From assembly GCA_025937115.1 (NCBI GenBank), contig JAICSB010000136.1:1-7980 (forward strand): a stretch of 7,980 nucleotides of DNA, read 5' to 3'. Positions within the stretch are counted from its first letter, which is position 1. The number at the start of each line of letters is the position of its first letter. The position numbers were made by a program, and so were the translations under genes. Shown one piece after another: positions 1 through 6,110 of the stretch. Under the pieces are notes generated by a model. It saw only the letters and a program-made list of their open reading frames with translations, was not told where the DNA came from and did not search any database. The stretch comes from Pseudonocardiaceae bacterium. GTDB lineage: Bacteria; Actinomycetota; Actinomycetes; Mycobacteriales; Pseudonocardiaceae.

Positions 1-1
1 C

Positions 2-91
2 AGCGAGACCCGACGAGCGGAAGAGACCAGAGCGCGGGTGAACGAGTTCCGCGACCGCCTGCTCTCTCAGCACCGTGGATCATCTGACTGA
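2..91 (+). CDS. C-terminal tail of an unidentified protein (partial)
   Basis: An open frame enters from the left edge and ends at TGA 89-91, giving 29 visible residues. They are charged and helix-prone, rich in Arg and Glu, and end ...HRGSSD. The composition looks like a real protein terminus, but the fragment is too short to assign to a family. A Shine-Dalgarno sequence and ATG for a possible next gene follow within 25 bp, so it may be the upstream member of an operon. It could also be chance coding. Confidence 0.35.
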   Translation, partial: SETRRAEETRARVNEFRDRLLSQHRGSSD

Positions 92-115
92 ATCTTGCAT
101 GACCCGGAGGCGACA

Positions 116-670
116 ATGATCGGCAGCGGCGAAGCCGAGTCTCGCGCAGTGGCGGGAGCGGTCAACAGCGCTATCGGTCAGGCTCGCCTCGGCGCAGGAG
201 TGAACATCACAGGTCTGCTGGTCGACATCGACAGCGCAGGTAGCGTGGACTATCGCCAGCACTTCATGTGTTGGCAGCTCACCAGGGCGCTTCGGCCTTC
301 ATTGACCGAGAACGTGCCCCCTGTCATGGTTCGCAGGGTGGTCGATCAGGAGACAGCGCCGTCGCGCATCGTTTCCCCGAGCCGTAGGACGTGGACTGCG
401 GGGCCACCCCCGGATCTCTCTGAGATGCAACTGCTGCGCGGAGAGATATCAAGAGGTGGGCCCGCGGTCGGCGGCGACGGGGCTGGCATGGTCGGTAACA
501 ATGCTGGTCCACGGCTACAGCGCCTACGATGGAATCGGGCAATGTCCGACGCATTGGAGGTACGGATACCGATTCACCGTAGCCTTGCAACGCCGCCATC
601 ACCACCGGCGTGCCGGGCGGCGACCGCGACTTGGTGCTTAAACCTCGTCAGCGAATCGGCGTTGGTTTGA
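116..670 (+). CDS. Hypothetical protein, possibly decayed after about 85 residues
   Basis: ATG at 116 is preceded by GGAGG at 106-110 with a 5-base gap, a better start than the in-frame TTG at 95. The frame gives 184 residues. The first 80 or so look protein-like (Ala/Gly/Val-rich, with an LLVDID hydrophobic core and a later FMCWQLTRAL helix). The rest is Pro/Arg/Ser-rich and looks like out-of-frame translation. The 3' end overlaps the convergent gene 574-978 by 97 bp, which also argues that the true product is shorter or frameshifted. I recognise no family. It could be a small actinobacterial orphan or a relic. Confidence 0.3.
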   Translation: MIGSGEAESRAVAGAVNSAIGQARLGAGVNITGLLVDIDSAGSVDYRQHFMCWQLTRALRPSLTENVPPVMVRRVVDQETAPSRIVSPSRRTWTAGPPPDLSEMQLLRGEISRGGPAVGGDGAGMVGNNAGPRLQRLRWNRAMSDALEVRIPIHRSLATPPSPPACRAATATWCLNLVSESALV

Positions 671-978
671 TCGTGACAGCACCCCACCAAGTGATCTAGC
701 GATCGCAAGAGATCTGCAGCAAGAGTTACGACGACATCGTTCGTGGTCTCGACACCGGGCTTAGCCACCCAGCGCAGAGCTTGGATTTTCCGCATAGTGA
801 TCGCAGCGATGTCAACAGTATTTCTCAAAAACGGCTCCGCGGCATCCACATGATACAACGCAAGTTCGTAAACATCGGGAACCTTAAATTCCTCTTTCAG
901 CGTCCCGAACACCGCTGGGATTGCAGCGTAAAGACTGATCAGCTCTGGCGGTTTAGGACGGTCTCCCTCGGTGATCAT
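574..978 (-). CDS. Conserved-looking hypothetical protein, 134 aa
   Basis: The start is ATG at 978, chosen because GGGGAGGA lies just upstream on the minus strand; the frame is open further upstream, to 1038, but without a comparable binding site. The product (MITEGDRPKPPELI...) looks like a folded, mostly helical cytoplasmic protein. A short charged N-terminus leads to LISLYAAIPAVFGTL, then an acidic segment, a Lys/Arg-rich middle and a helix with two adjacent cysteines (GCCHDQ). There is no signal peptide or membrane segment, and I recognise no catalytic motif. The C-terminal 15 residues (Ala/Gly/Arg-rich) are low complexity. It has its own 280 bp upstream region and is divergent from the potassium channel gene. 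Function unknown. Confidence 0.55.
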   Translation of the reverse strand: MITEGDRPKPPELISLYAAIPAVFGTLKEEFKVPDVYELALYHVDAAEPFLRNTVDIAAITMRKIQALRWVAKPGVETTNDVVVTLAADLLRSLDHLVGCCHDQTNADSLTRFKHQVAVAARHAGGDGGVARLR

Positions 979-1033
979 CGTCCTCCCCGCGCCCCCGGTT
1001 GCCGTGGCTCGACGGCCCAACCGCGGCCGTACG

Positions 1034-1107
1034 GTCAACGCTTAGTCAACGCCGAATTGACGAAATCTCCCCCGGTTGCCCTCTGACCGGCAGAGTACCT
1101 GGTCAGA
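1034..1107. promoter_or_regulatory. Repeats in the divergent intergenic region (possible operator)
   Basis: Between the divergent genes at 978 and 1261, GTCAACGC occurs twice (1034-1041 and 1045-1052), 11 bp apart, about one helical turn. A 7 bp inverted repeat follows: TCTGACC at 1082-1088 and GGTCAGA at 1101-1107, spacer 12. GATCTTCCA also recurs further on (1111-1119 and 1130-1138). Such an arrangement could bind a regulator of either gene. No convincing -10/-35 pair was found, and chance is possible. Nothing else is seen in 979-1260. Confidence 0.2.
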
Positions 1108-1260
1108 CGACGATCTTCCAGCAGGCGATGATCTTCCAACGGAGCGGCGCCACAGACCTCGCGAACTGCTACCACGGCACGCACGCGCAGCCGGCTTGTT
1201 CACTTTCGCGTTAACGATTCCACCGGATGTCCTCCCCGCCACTGGCGAAGGTCGGCTTGG

Positions 1261-2244
1261 ATGAGCGCCATGGGGACGGCGGGTTTCGCCAGCCGGGCGT
1301 GGTTGCTGGGCTCGGCCGTGGTCGTCTTGGTCGCTTACGGCGTGGCCGGCTACCTTTTGTTCGGCTTCAATCTGGTCGATGCGATCTACCTCACCGTCTC
1401 GACGCTGACCACCGAGGGATTCGCCACGCCCGTGCCGCTATCCGACGGCGCGAAGATCTTCACAGTGAGCTTGTCGTTGTTCGGGGTGTCGGTGTTCGTG
1501 GCCGCTCTCGGCGTGCTGGCCACCGCGCTGGTCGACGGGCAGCTCGCCCAGAGGTCGAGGAGGCGCTCGATGCAGCGACGGATCACCGACCTGCGCGATC
1601 ACCACATCATCTGCGCCTACGGGCGGGTGGGCCGGGCAGCGGCTCGTGAGTTCGAAGCCGATGGCGTGTCATTCGTCGTGATCGAGGTGCGGCCCGAGCT
1701 GGAGGACGATCTGCGCCGCGACGGCGTGCTCTATTTGATCGGCAGCTCTTCTTCGGAGGCTCTGCTGCGCGCTGCCGGCATCCACCGCGCCCGCGGGCTG
1801 GTGTGCGCGGTGGACTCGGACGCGGAGAACGTCTACATCACGTTGGTGGCCCGGTCGCTCAATCCCGACATCAGTATCGTGGCCAGGGCCTCGGAGGACG
1901 CCGCGGCGGACCGGCTCTACCGGGCAGGTGCGGATCGGGTGGTCTCGCCCTATGCCACCAGCGGTCGACGGATGGCGCTGATCGCCTTGCGGCCCGAGGT
2001 GGTCGACTTCTTGGATCTCGCGCGGCGCGGCACCGCAGCGGTGCGCATCGAGGAGTTGCTCATCACCGATGAATCGCAGCTGGTCGGGCACACCCTGGAC
2101 CAGGTCTGCGGCTCGGCGACCGCGCTGCTGATCCGCCGCGCCGGCGGCGAGCTGTTGCCGAACCCGAGCCGGGACACGGTCGTCCAGCCGGGCGACGTGG
2201 TGGTGATGTTCGGCGAGCCGGGCACTCTGAAACCTGTCGAGTAG
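1261..2244 (+). CDS. Two-TM potassium channel with RCK (TrkA-N/TrkA-C) domains
   Basis: This is a 327-residue membrane protein that should form a tetrameric ligand-gated K+ channel in the cytoplasmic membrane. TM1 is about residues 13-34, a pore helix and filter lie at 40-56 (DAIYLTVSTLTTEGFATP), and TM2 is about 65-90. A basic linker (QRSRRRSMQRR) leads to a TrkA-N/RCK Rossmann domain starting at HHIICAYGRVGRAAA (113-127), whose G-x-G-x-x-A loop and following acidic residue suit NAD(H) or another nucleotide. A TrkA-C domain (about 245-325) ends with the typical VVQPGDVVVMFG strand. The architecture is MthK-like. The filter reads T-E-G-F-A where K+ channels normally have T-V-G-Y/F-G, so ion selectivity is uncertain. 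ATG 1261 is used; ATG 1270 is an alternative. It converges on the YciI-like gene with a 5 bp gap. Confidence 0.88.
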   Translation: MSAMGTAGFASRAWLLGSAVVVLVAYGVAGYLLFGFNLVDAIYLTVSTLTTEGFATPVPLSDGAKIFTVSLSLFGVSVFVAALGVLATALVDGQLAQRSRRRSMQRRITDLRDHHIICAYGRVGRAAAREFEADGVSFVVIEVRPELEDDLRRDGVLYLIGSSSSEALLRAAGIHRARGLVCAVDSDAENVYITLVARSLNPDISIVARASEDAAADRLYRAGADRVVSPYATSGRRMALIALRPEVVDFLDLARRGTAAVRIEELLITDESQLVGHTLDQVCGSATALLIRRAGGELLPNPSRDTVVQPGDVVVMFGEPGTLKPVE

Positions 2245-2249
2245 TCCAG

Positions 2250-2555
2250 CTACCGGCGTGCACCGATTACTGATCGACCGACTCTGACTGGCGAGATTTC
2301 GATCTCTCGCCACACGTCACCGGTAACGTAGGGCTCGACGGCGAGCCATGCATCCAACTCGACGCGAGACGGAAAGTCGAGAACCAGCATCGATCCGATC
2401 ATCGTTGCGTTGCCGTCAAGGATCGCTGCGGCGAAGAGCAGTGTGCCGTCGGCGGCGAGCCGATCTCCCACGGCGAGGTGTTGTTCGCGAACGGCGAGGC
2501 GCCGAGCGAGGGCGTCGTCGTCTTTGCCGTCGTAGCCGAGCACCATGAACTGCAT
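2250..2555 (-). CDS. YciI-like (YCII domain) protein
   Basis: A 101-residue cytoplasmic protein of the YCII family, a small ferredoxin-like fold found alone or fused to other domains and mostly of unsettled function. Visible family traits are the N-terminal strand MQFMVLGYDGKDD, the helix with REQHL (His26, the conserved putative active-site His), the DRLAADGTLLFAAAIL turn, and the C-terminal VEPYVTGDVWREIEISPV strand. Length is normal for the family. ATG 2555 follows a purine-rich AGGGGGAAGC Shine-Dalgarno. It lies 39 bp downstream of the L,D-transpeptidase on the same strand, so the two may be cotranscribed. Confidence 0.85.
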   Translation of the reverse strand: MQFMVLGYDGKDDDALARRLAVREQHLAVGDRLAADGTLLFAAAILDGNATMIGSMLVLDFPSRVELDAWLAVEPYVTGDVWREIEISPVRVGRSVIGARR

Positions 2556-2594
2556 GCTTCCCCCTGCGGTATGGATCAGCCCTGGTGATACGGA

Positions 2595-3062
2595 TCAGCG
2601 AACGACCTGTACCACATCTCCGACGTGCAGACTGTTGTAGAAGGTCTGGGCGGCACCCTGAGACAGGTGTACACAGCCGTTGGAGGGGACCGTCACGCTG
2701 TCTTCGTGGAAGGCGTCCCCGCCGTTGAAGAACACTGAGTACGGCATCGGAGCATTGTGGAACAGACTGCTGCGGTGGTGCAGATCCTTCCAGAACACAT
2801 GGAAGGTGCCGGGGGCGGTCGGTGCACTGGGCTTGCCGGTCGCTACCGGCACGGGCCCGTAACTGACACCGCCGTTTCGCATCAGCCATGCCTGTTGGGT
2901 CGACAGGTCCACGCAGGCCCGGGCTGAGCCCGAACACGGCGCACTGCTCGTCGCAGCCGCGGCCCCCGTCGTCGTCGCGACCAGCATGGCCGCGGCGCCC
3001 AGCAGCCCCACGGCAATGGTCCGGAGCGGGTGAGTGATCGGTGTAATGGATAGTCGAGCCAT
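2595..3062 (-). CDS. Small secreted L,D-transpeptidase (YkuD domain)
   Basis: A 155-residue exported enzyme. L,D-transpeptidases make 3-3 peptidoglycan cross-links or attach proteins to the wall, using an active-site cysteine outside the membrane. An N-terminal signal peptide (residues 1-36) has a hydrophobic stretch, IAVGLLGAAAMLVA, and an A-A-A cleavage site before ATSSAPC. The YkuD domain follows: CVDLSTQQAWLMRNG strand, TGKPSAPTAPGTF, HNAPMPYSVFFNGG, His119, then S127-N-G-C130-V-H132, where Cys130 is the nucleophile. It is shorter than the mycobacterial Ldt enzymes, with no Ig-like or extra domain, so it is essentially a bare catalytic domain. ATG 3062 is chosen because the signal peptide begins there; no good Shine-Dalgarno is visible, so a leaderless transcript is possible. 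Divergent from ctaD. Confidence 0.9.
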   Translation of the reverse strand: MARLSITPITHPLRTIAVGLLGAAAMLVATTTGAAAATSSAPCSGSARACVDLSTQQAWLMRNGGVSYGPVPVATGKPSAPTAPGTFHVFWKDLHHRSSLFHNAPMPYSVFFNGGDAFHEDSVTVPSNGCVHLSQGAAQTFYNSLHVGDVVQVVR

Positions 3063-3218
3063 AGTTGTAGTTAGTACCCCACTCTGCGTGATCGTAAACC
3101 CCGACTGCGTTCCGGCCGGACCGGCTGCTCTGTGCCTCGAGGAGGCAGTAGCAGCGTCGTCCGCCGCGGCCGGTAACATCACGCGTGGACCACGGTGACT
3201 ACAGTCGCCTGGGTCGGT

Positions 3219-3230
3219 ACCGTGCACGGT
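3219..3230. promoter_or_regulatory. 12 bp palindrome upstream of ctaD
   Basis: ACCGTGCACGGT is a perfect palindrome ending 27 bp before the ctaD start codon, in the 195 bp gap between ctaD and the divergent transpeptidase gene. Position and symmetry would fit an operator or a transcription start area, but no promoter hexamers are clear around it and short palindromes arise by chance in GC-rich DNA. Confidence 0.2.
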
Positions 3231-3257
3231 GAGTCGTGGACAACCGGGAGGGAACCT

Positions 3258-3713
3258 GTGACGGCCGTAGCACCGCAGCCGATCGTTACCCGTCCGCGTC
3301 CAGTGCGCCGCACGGTCAAGGGCTCGGCACTGCTCAATCTGCTGCAGACCACCGATCACAAGGTGATCGGCATGCTGTACCTGGTCACCTCGATGGCCTT
3401 CTTCTTCGTCGGCGGCAGCATGGCGATGCTGATCCGCGCTGAGCTGGCCCGACCGGGCATGCAGTTTCTGTCCAACGAGCAGTACAACCAGCTGTTCACC
3501 ATGCACGGCACGATCATGCTGCTGCTCTACGCCACACCGATCCTCTTCGCCTTCGCGAACCTGATACTGCCGCTGCAGATCGGCGCGCCGGACGTGGCCT
3601 TTCCCCGGCTCAACGCGTTTTCATTCTGGGCGTTCGCGTTCGGCGGCATCATCGTGTTGTCCGGGTTCCTGACGCCCCACGGTCGTTCCAAGATCGACTT
3701 AGGTTGGGGTTAG
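3258..3713 (+). pseudogene. ctaD: Cytochrome c oxidase subunit I, N-terminal fragment cut by IS
   Basis: CtaD is the catalytic heme-copper subunit of the aa3 terminal oxidase (about 570 residues in mycobacteria). GTG 3258 with GGGAGGGA upstream gives the correct N-terminus. Residues 1-142 match the family: [13 protein letters not shown] (TM1), [20 protein letters not shown] with His83, the low-spin heme a ligand (TM2), then [17 protein letters not shown] and TM3. After residue 142 the frame runs into the IS end and adds nine foreign residues (RSKIDLGWG) before the stop. All CuB and heme a3 ligands are missing, so no oxidase can be made. No ctaD sequence is seen beyond the IS. Since subunit I is normally important for growth, this is probably a second copy. 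Confidence 0.9.
3684..3705 (+). repeat. Left terminal inverted repeat of the ISAs1-family element
   Basis: The sequence CGTTCCAAGATCGACTTAGG plus two further bases matches the reverse complement of 5090-5111 without mismatch. The TAA of the original transposase frame (minus strand, 3699-3701) lies inside this repeat, as is common in compact IS elements. Confidence 0.9.
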
Positions 3714-4959
3714 CTTGAGGATCTTGAATGGTCGGTCCATGGCGCGGGTGGCCCAACGGGTGGCTTCGGTGATGTCGCGTCGGCCGAGCAGGTGCAGGGC
3801 GCCGATGGCGAGGTAGGGCGGCCATGACGCGAGGGCCCGAGCCGGTCCGGGCGGTGGAGTTGTCCTCGCGGTAGACGGTGTCGCGTAGCCAGTGCAGCGA
3901 CTCGATGCCCCAGTGCTCCCGCACGAGTGCGGCGATGTCGGTGGGCGTGGCGCGGGTGGTGGTCAGGCTGGTCACGCCCAGGGCGGCGACGGCGGAGTGG
4001 GGTGTGCCGTCGGTGTCGGTGACGTAGCGTTCGATCAGCCAGACCTGGTTGACGTGGGGGAACGGTAGGTCCGGGGGTGTGGGTAGGACCTGGATGGTGC
4101 GGGTGGTGACCCGGCCGTGGCTGCGGTCGATGTCGCGGGCGGCGATCGGGGTCGTGGCCCAGGGCAGCGCGTCGAGGGCGGCGAAGAGCCGCGGCTGGTT
4201 TCCCTTGGCGGTGAGCACGAACTCGGCGCCGACCTGGTGCAGGTACTCGGCGTGGCCGCGTTGGGTGTGGAGAGCGGCGGTGATGACCAGCCCGCGCAGG
4301 TCGACCCCGGCTGCGGTGAGACCGTCGAGCAGCGGGGCGAACTGGGGGATCTCGTTGGACTTCGCGCCGACCTCGACCTGGCTTAGGACCAATTGCTCGC
4401 CGTGGGTTGCCGCGGCCAGCAGGTGGGTCTGGTTGCCCTCGGAGTCGATGGCCCCGCGCACGGTCTTGCCGTCCACGGCGAGGGCGACCAGCCCCGTCTC
4501 GGCCGGCCTTTCGTGCAAGCTGTGATCAGCGGTGGCCTGTCGAGTGGCCGCCTGCGCGGTCAGCCAGGCGCCGACCGCGGCGTCCACCGCGGCCGCGTCG
4601 GCGCCGGTGAGCACCCGCCACAGCGTCGTCTTCGAGGGAAACGCCGTCGTCGGTGAGCACTCGCAGGGCCGGCCGTAGAGCGGGGCGAGCAGCTCGGCGG
4701 GCACATCGGCGACCCATCCGGCGATCGCGGTGAACGAGCGCATGCCGGCCAGTACCGCCGCCGCGCACAGGGTGAGAACGACCGCGACCGGGTGATCCCG
4801 GCCCTGACCCGAGCGCCCATCGGACACACCTGCGAAGCGTTGCAGCAGGTCAAAACCATCGAGGGCGGCCGCAGGCAGGTCGCCGCCGAGCGAATCGCCC
4901 GCCGCAGGGGCGTCGAGCGCTGTTGCGTACGACTCGGCGATGACAGGATGAACGAGCAA
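3699..4959 (-). pseudogene. ISAs1-family transposase, catalytic Asp lost and frameshifted
   Basis: A DDE transposase with the ISAs1/H-repeat layout: an N-terminal associated domain (HPVAVVLTLCAAAVLAGMRSF...), then LAVDGKTVRGA with the first Asp (Asp163), HGEQLVLSQVEVGAKSNEI, and WGIESLHWLRD with the Glu (Glu353). The second Asp is expected in V-I-T-A-D-A-L-H-T-Q; here it reads VITAALHTQ, so one GAC/GAT codon is missing at 4275/4276. Near 3814 (after MAAL) about five bases are missing and the frame changes. In the other frame the expected ending reads LAIGALHLLGRRDITEATRW and continues to KILKLTPT with a stop at 3699. In the shifted frame translation runs through the IS end into ctaD, to 3649. 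The start is TTG 4959 with GGAGC upstream. Confidence 0.87.
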
Positions 4960-5020
4960 CGAAGCTCCGGTGGTGCCGAGGAGTCTGTGAGAGGACCGCT
5001 CGTCTTATCGGAGCTTCGTT
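4958..5020 (-). promoter_or_regulatory. Transposase leader hairpin covering the RBS and start
   Basis: AACGAAGCTCCG (4958-4969) and CGGAGCTTCGTT (5009-5020) are perfect 12 bp reverse complements with a 39-base loop. On the minus-strand mRNA the 3' arm contains the GGAGC Shine-Dalgarno and the first two bases of the TTG start at 4959. When transcripts enter from outside the IS, this stem would hide the start. Comparable structures protect IS10 and IS50 transposase genes from readthrough. The pairing is seen directly; the regulatory role is inferred. Confidence 0.5.
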
Positions 5021-5089
5021 CGCCTACCGGTGCGACACGCCGAAGATCACCTAACCCGTGCTATTTGGGGCATCACAATTACCCAGCCT

Positions 5090-5111
5090 AACCTAAGTCG
5101 ATCTTGGAACG
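5090..5111 (-). repeat. Right terminal inverted repeat of the ISAs1-family element
   Basis: Perfect 22 bp partner of 3684-3705. It lies on the transposase promoter side, about 130 bp upstream of the transposase start. Confidence 0.9.
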
Positions 5112-5583
5112 GCCGTGCCTCCATAGCTGAGAGAGACAGCCGGCTCGCCGGTACAACCCAACATCGTCGACTGTCGCACATCCGGCCAAAAGGGACGCAG
5201 AGACCTCGTCTCCAGCGGAGACCATAGGGCGACCCATCGGGTAGGCGACGGTCGGACCTAATCGGCTCGCGCCGTCTGCCTGCGTAAACGCATCAACGCG
5301 TGGGTTAGGTGAGGGCTGTGCTCCTATCTGGCCCGAGACGCCAGGTTAGTTAAGCGCGCCCGTTACCAGAGCTGCCCCGTCAGGGGCCATCCCTTCCGAG
5401 CGCAGTCTCGGACGGGACGTAGCGACCCTTGGTCGCTAGACGAATGCGTGTCCAGCACTGATCACACGGGCTGAGCGGAGCCGTGTGAGGCCACGCATGG
5501 GCCTGAGTCGAGACTTGACCCGTCCATGATCGGACTATTCCCGTACTGCTCCACGACGTGGCACGCGGATGGCAGTAACAGCC
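5112..5583. other. Gene-free stretch next to the IS
   Basis: About 470 bp with no believable gene on either strand, no tRNA-like sequence and no ctaD continuation. It holds small hairpins: GAGAC/GTCTC (5200-5212) overlapping GTCTCC/GGAGAC (5208-5222), the 8 bp stem at 5420-5438, and CACACGG/CCGTGTG (5463-5487). The mixed composition suggests joined fragments left by IS events. Confidence 0.5.
5420..5438. other. Perfect 8 bp hairpin, terminator-like without a T-tract
   Basis: TAGCGACC, loop CTT, GGTCGCTA. The stem is perfect and the loop tight, but no run of T follows on either strand. It could terminate transcription in a mycobacterial host, where weak U-tracts are common, or be a relic of an IS end or small RNA. 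Confidence 0.3.
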
Positions 5584-5646
5584 CTAGGGCGCCTTGAAGT
5601 CGCGCCAGCCGCGTTCGACGGCCAGGAGCTGTTTGTAGGCGGAGTT
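5584..5646 (-). pseudogene. Relic of a transposase (IS1634-like C-terminal motif)
   Basis: On the minus strand a short stretch reads NSAYKQLLAVERGWRDFKAP followed by a stop. The motif Y-K-x-L-L-x-V-E-R-G-x-R-D-x-K is the region around the catalytic Glu in IS1634/IS1549-type IS4-like transposases. Upstream in this frame stops appear at once (TGA codons near 5730-5760), and nothing downstream continues the domain, so this is a small remnant. The family is assigned on one motif only. Confidence 0.45.
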
Positions 5647-5754
5647 GCGTGGCGGGCCAGTCGTGCGGTTGGCCGGGACGTCGGTGCAGCAGTGATGTGG
5701 TCCTGCGAGCCGATGACCTTGTCCGCGCGCCGCTCAGCACGGGAGCGTGCAGAC

Positions 5755-6078
5755 TCAGGCCGCCGCACGAAAGGCACCAAGGATGCGATCATTGCTCCGG
5801 GGCCCCTGACCTGATCGGATAAGGGGATGAGAGTGCGACCGTCGCGGCAGCTTGCGCTGCAACACGTGCTCGGCCTCGGCGCGCAGGGGGCCCGCCACGA
5901 GATTGCGGAGCAAGCGCAACAGACGCTCACCGAACTGGAATGCCAAACGTTGAGGATCTTTCACCGGGATGCCGCAGCAGTCCACGGCAGTCCAAGGCAC
6001 CAACTGAGCTTTGACAGCTTTCCCGAGTAGGTAGCTTAGGCATGTGGCGTAACGTGATGGACGTTGTACAACGTCCAT
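5755..6078 (-). CDS. Possible small orphan gene downstream of the hxlA-like gene
   Basis: ATG 6078 has GGAGG seven bases upstream and opens 107 codons (MDVVQRPSRYATCLSYLL...). The product is basic, with an amphipathic middle (FQFGERLLRLLRNLVAG) and a low-complexity Arg/Ser-rich end. It matches nothing I know. It starts inside the 22 bp palindrome and 33 bp after the hxlA-like stop, so it could be a third operon member. The surroundings are IS debris, so a chance frame is at least as likely. Confidence 0.2.
   Translation of the reverse strand: MDVVQRPSRYATCLSYLLGKAVKAQLVPWTAVDCCGIPVKDPQRLAFQFGERLLRLLRNLVAGPLRAEAEHVLQRKLPRRSHSHPLIRSGQGPRSNDRILGAFRAAA
6057..6078. promoter_or_regulatory. 22 bp perfect palindrome (operator or stem)
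   Basis: The half-site ATGGACGTTGT at 6057-6067 is followed directly by its exact reverse complement to 6078. There is no loop, so it suits a dimeric DNA-binding protein better than an RNA hairpin. It is 33 bp past the hxlA-like stop codon and contains the ATG of the possible small gene 5755-6078. No T-tract follows. Confidence 0.45.
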
Positions 6079-6110
6079 GAGGCCGCCTCCGTTGCCCACA
6101 AACCTGGCGG

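Larger units (their letters stand above)
3684..5111 (-). mobile_element. ISAs1-family insertion sequence, about 1.43 kb, inactive
   Basis: The element is bounded by 22 bp perfect inverted repeats (3684-3705 and 5090-5111) around one transposase frame, with a size typical of the ISAs1 family. It interrupts ctaD. The 8-10 bp flanks (ccccacggt on the left, gccgtgcct on the right) are not direct repeats, so no target duplication is seen. A further CACGG (3678-3682) and CCGTG (5113-5117) continue the inverted symmetry with one mismatch between, so the true ends may lie up to 6 bp further out on each side. The transposase has two lesions, so movement would require a helper copy. Confidence 0.88.

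Noticed and set aside
1669..2313. Long minus-strand frame opposite the potassium channel gene
   Set aside because: It is the reverse shadow of a well-supported channel gene: Arg/Pro/His-rich composition, no family features.
3062..3506. N-terminal extension of the L,D-transpeptidase to 3506
   Set aside because: It would place the signal peptide in the middle of the protein and overlap ctaD; the sequence is out-of-frame-like.
4049..4656. Several plus-strand frames inside the ISAs1 element
   Set aside because: They lie opposite recognisable transposase motifs and have shadow-type composition.
5535..5930. Minus-strand frame of 131 codons
   Set aside because: Ser/Arg/Pro/Cys-rich, overlaps the transposase relic in another frame, no good ribosome binding site and no recognisable motif.
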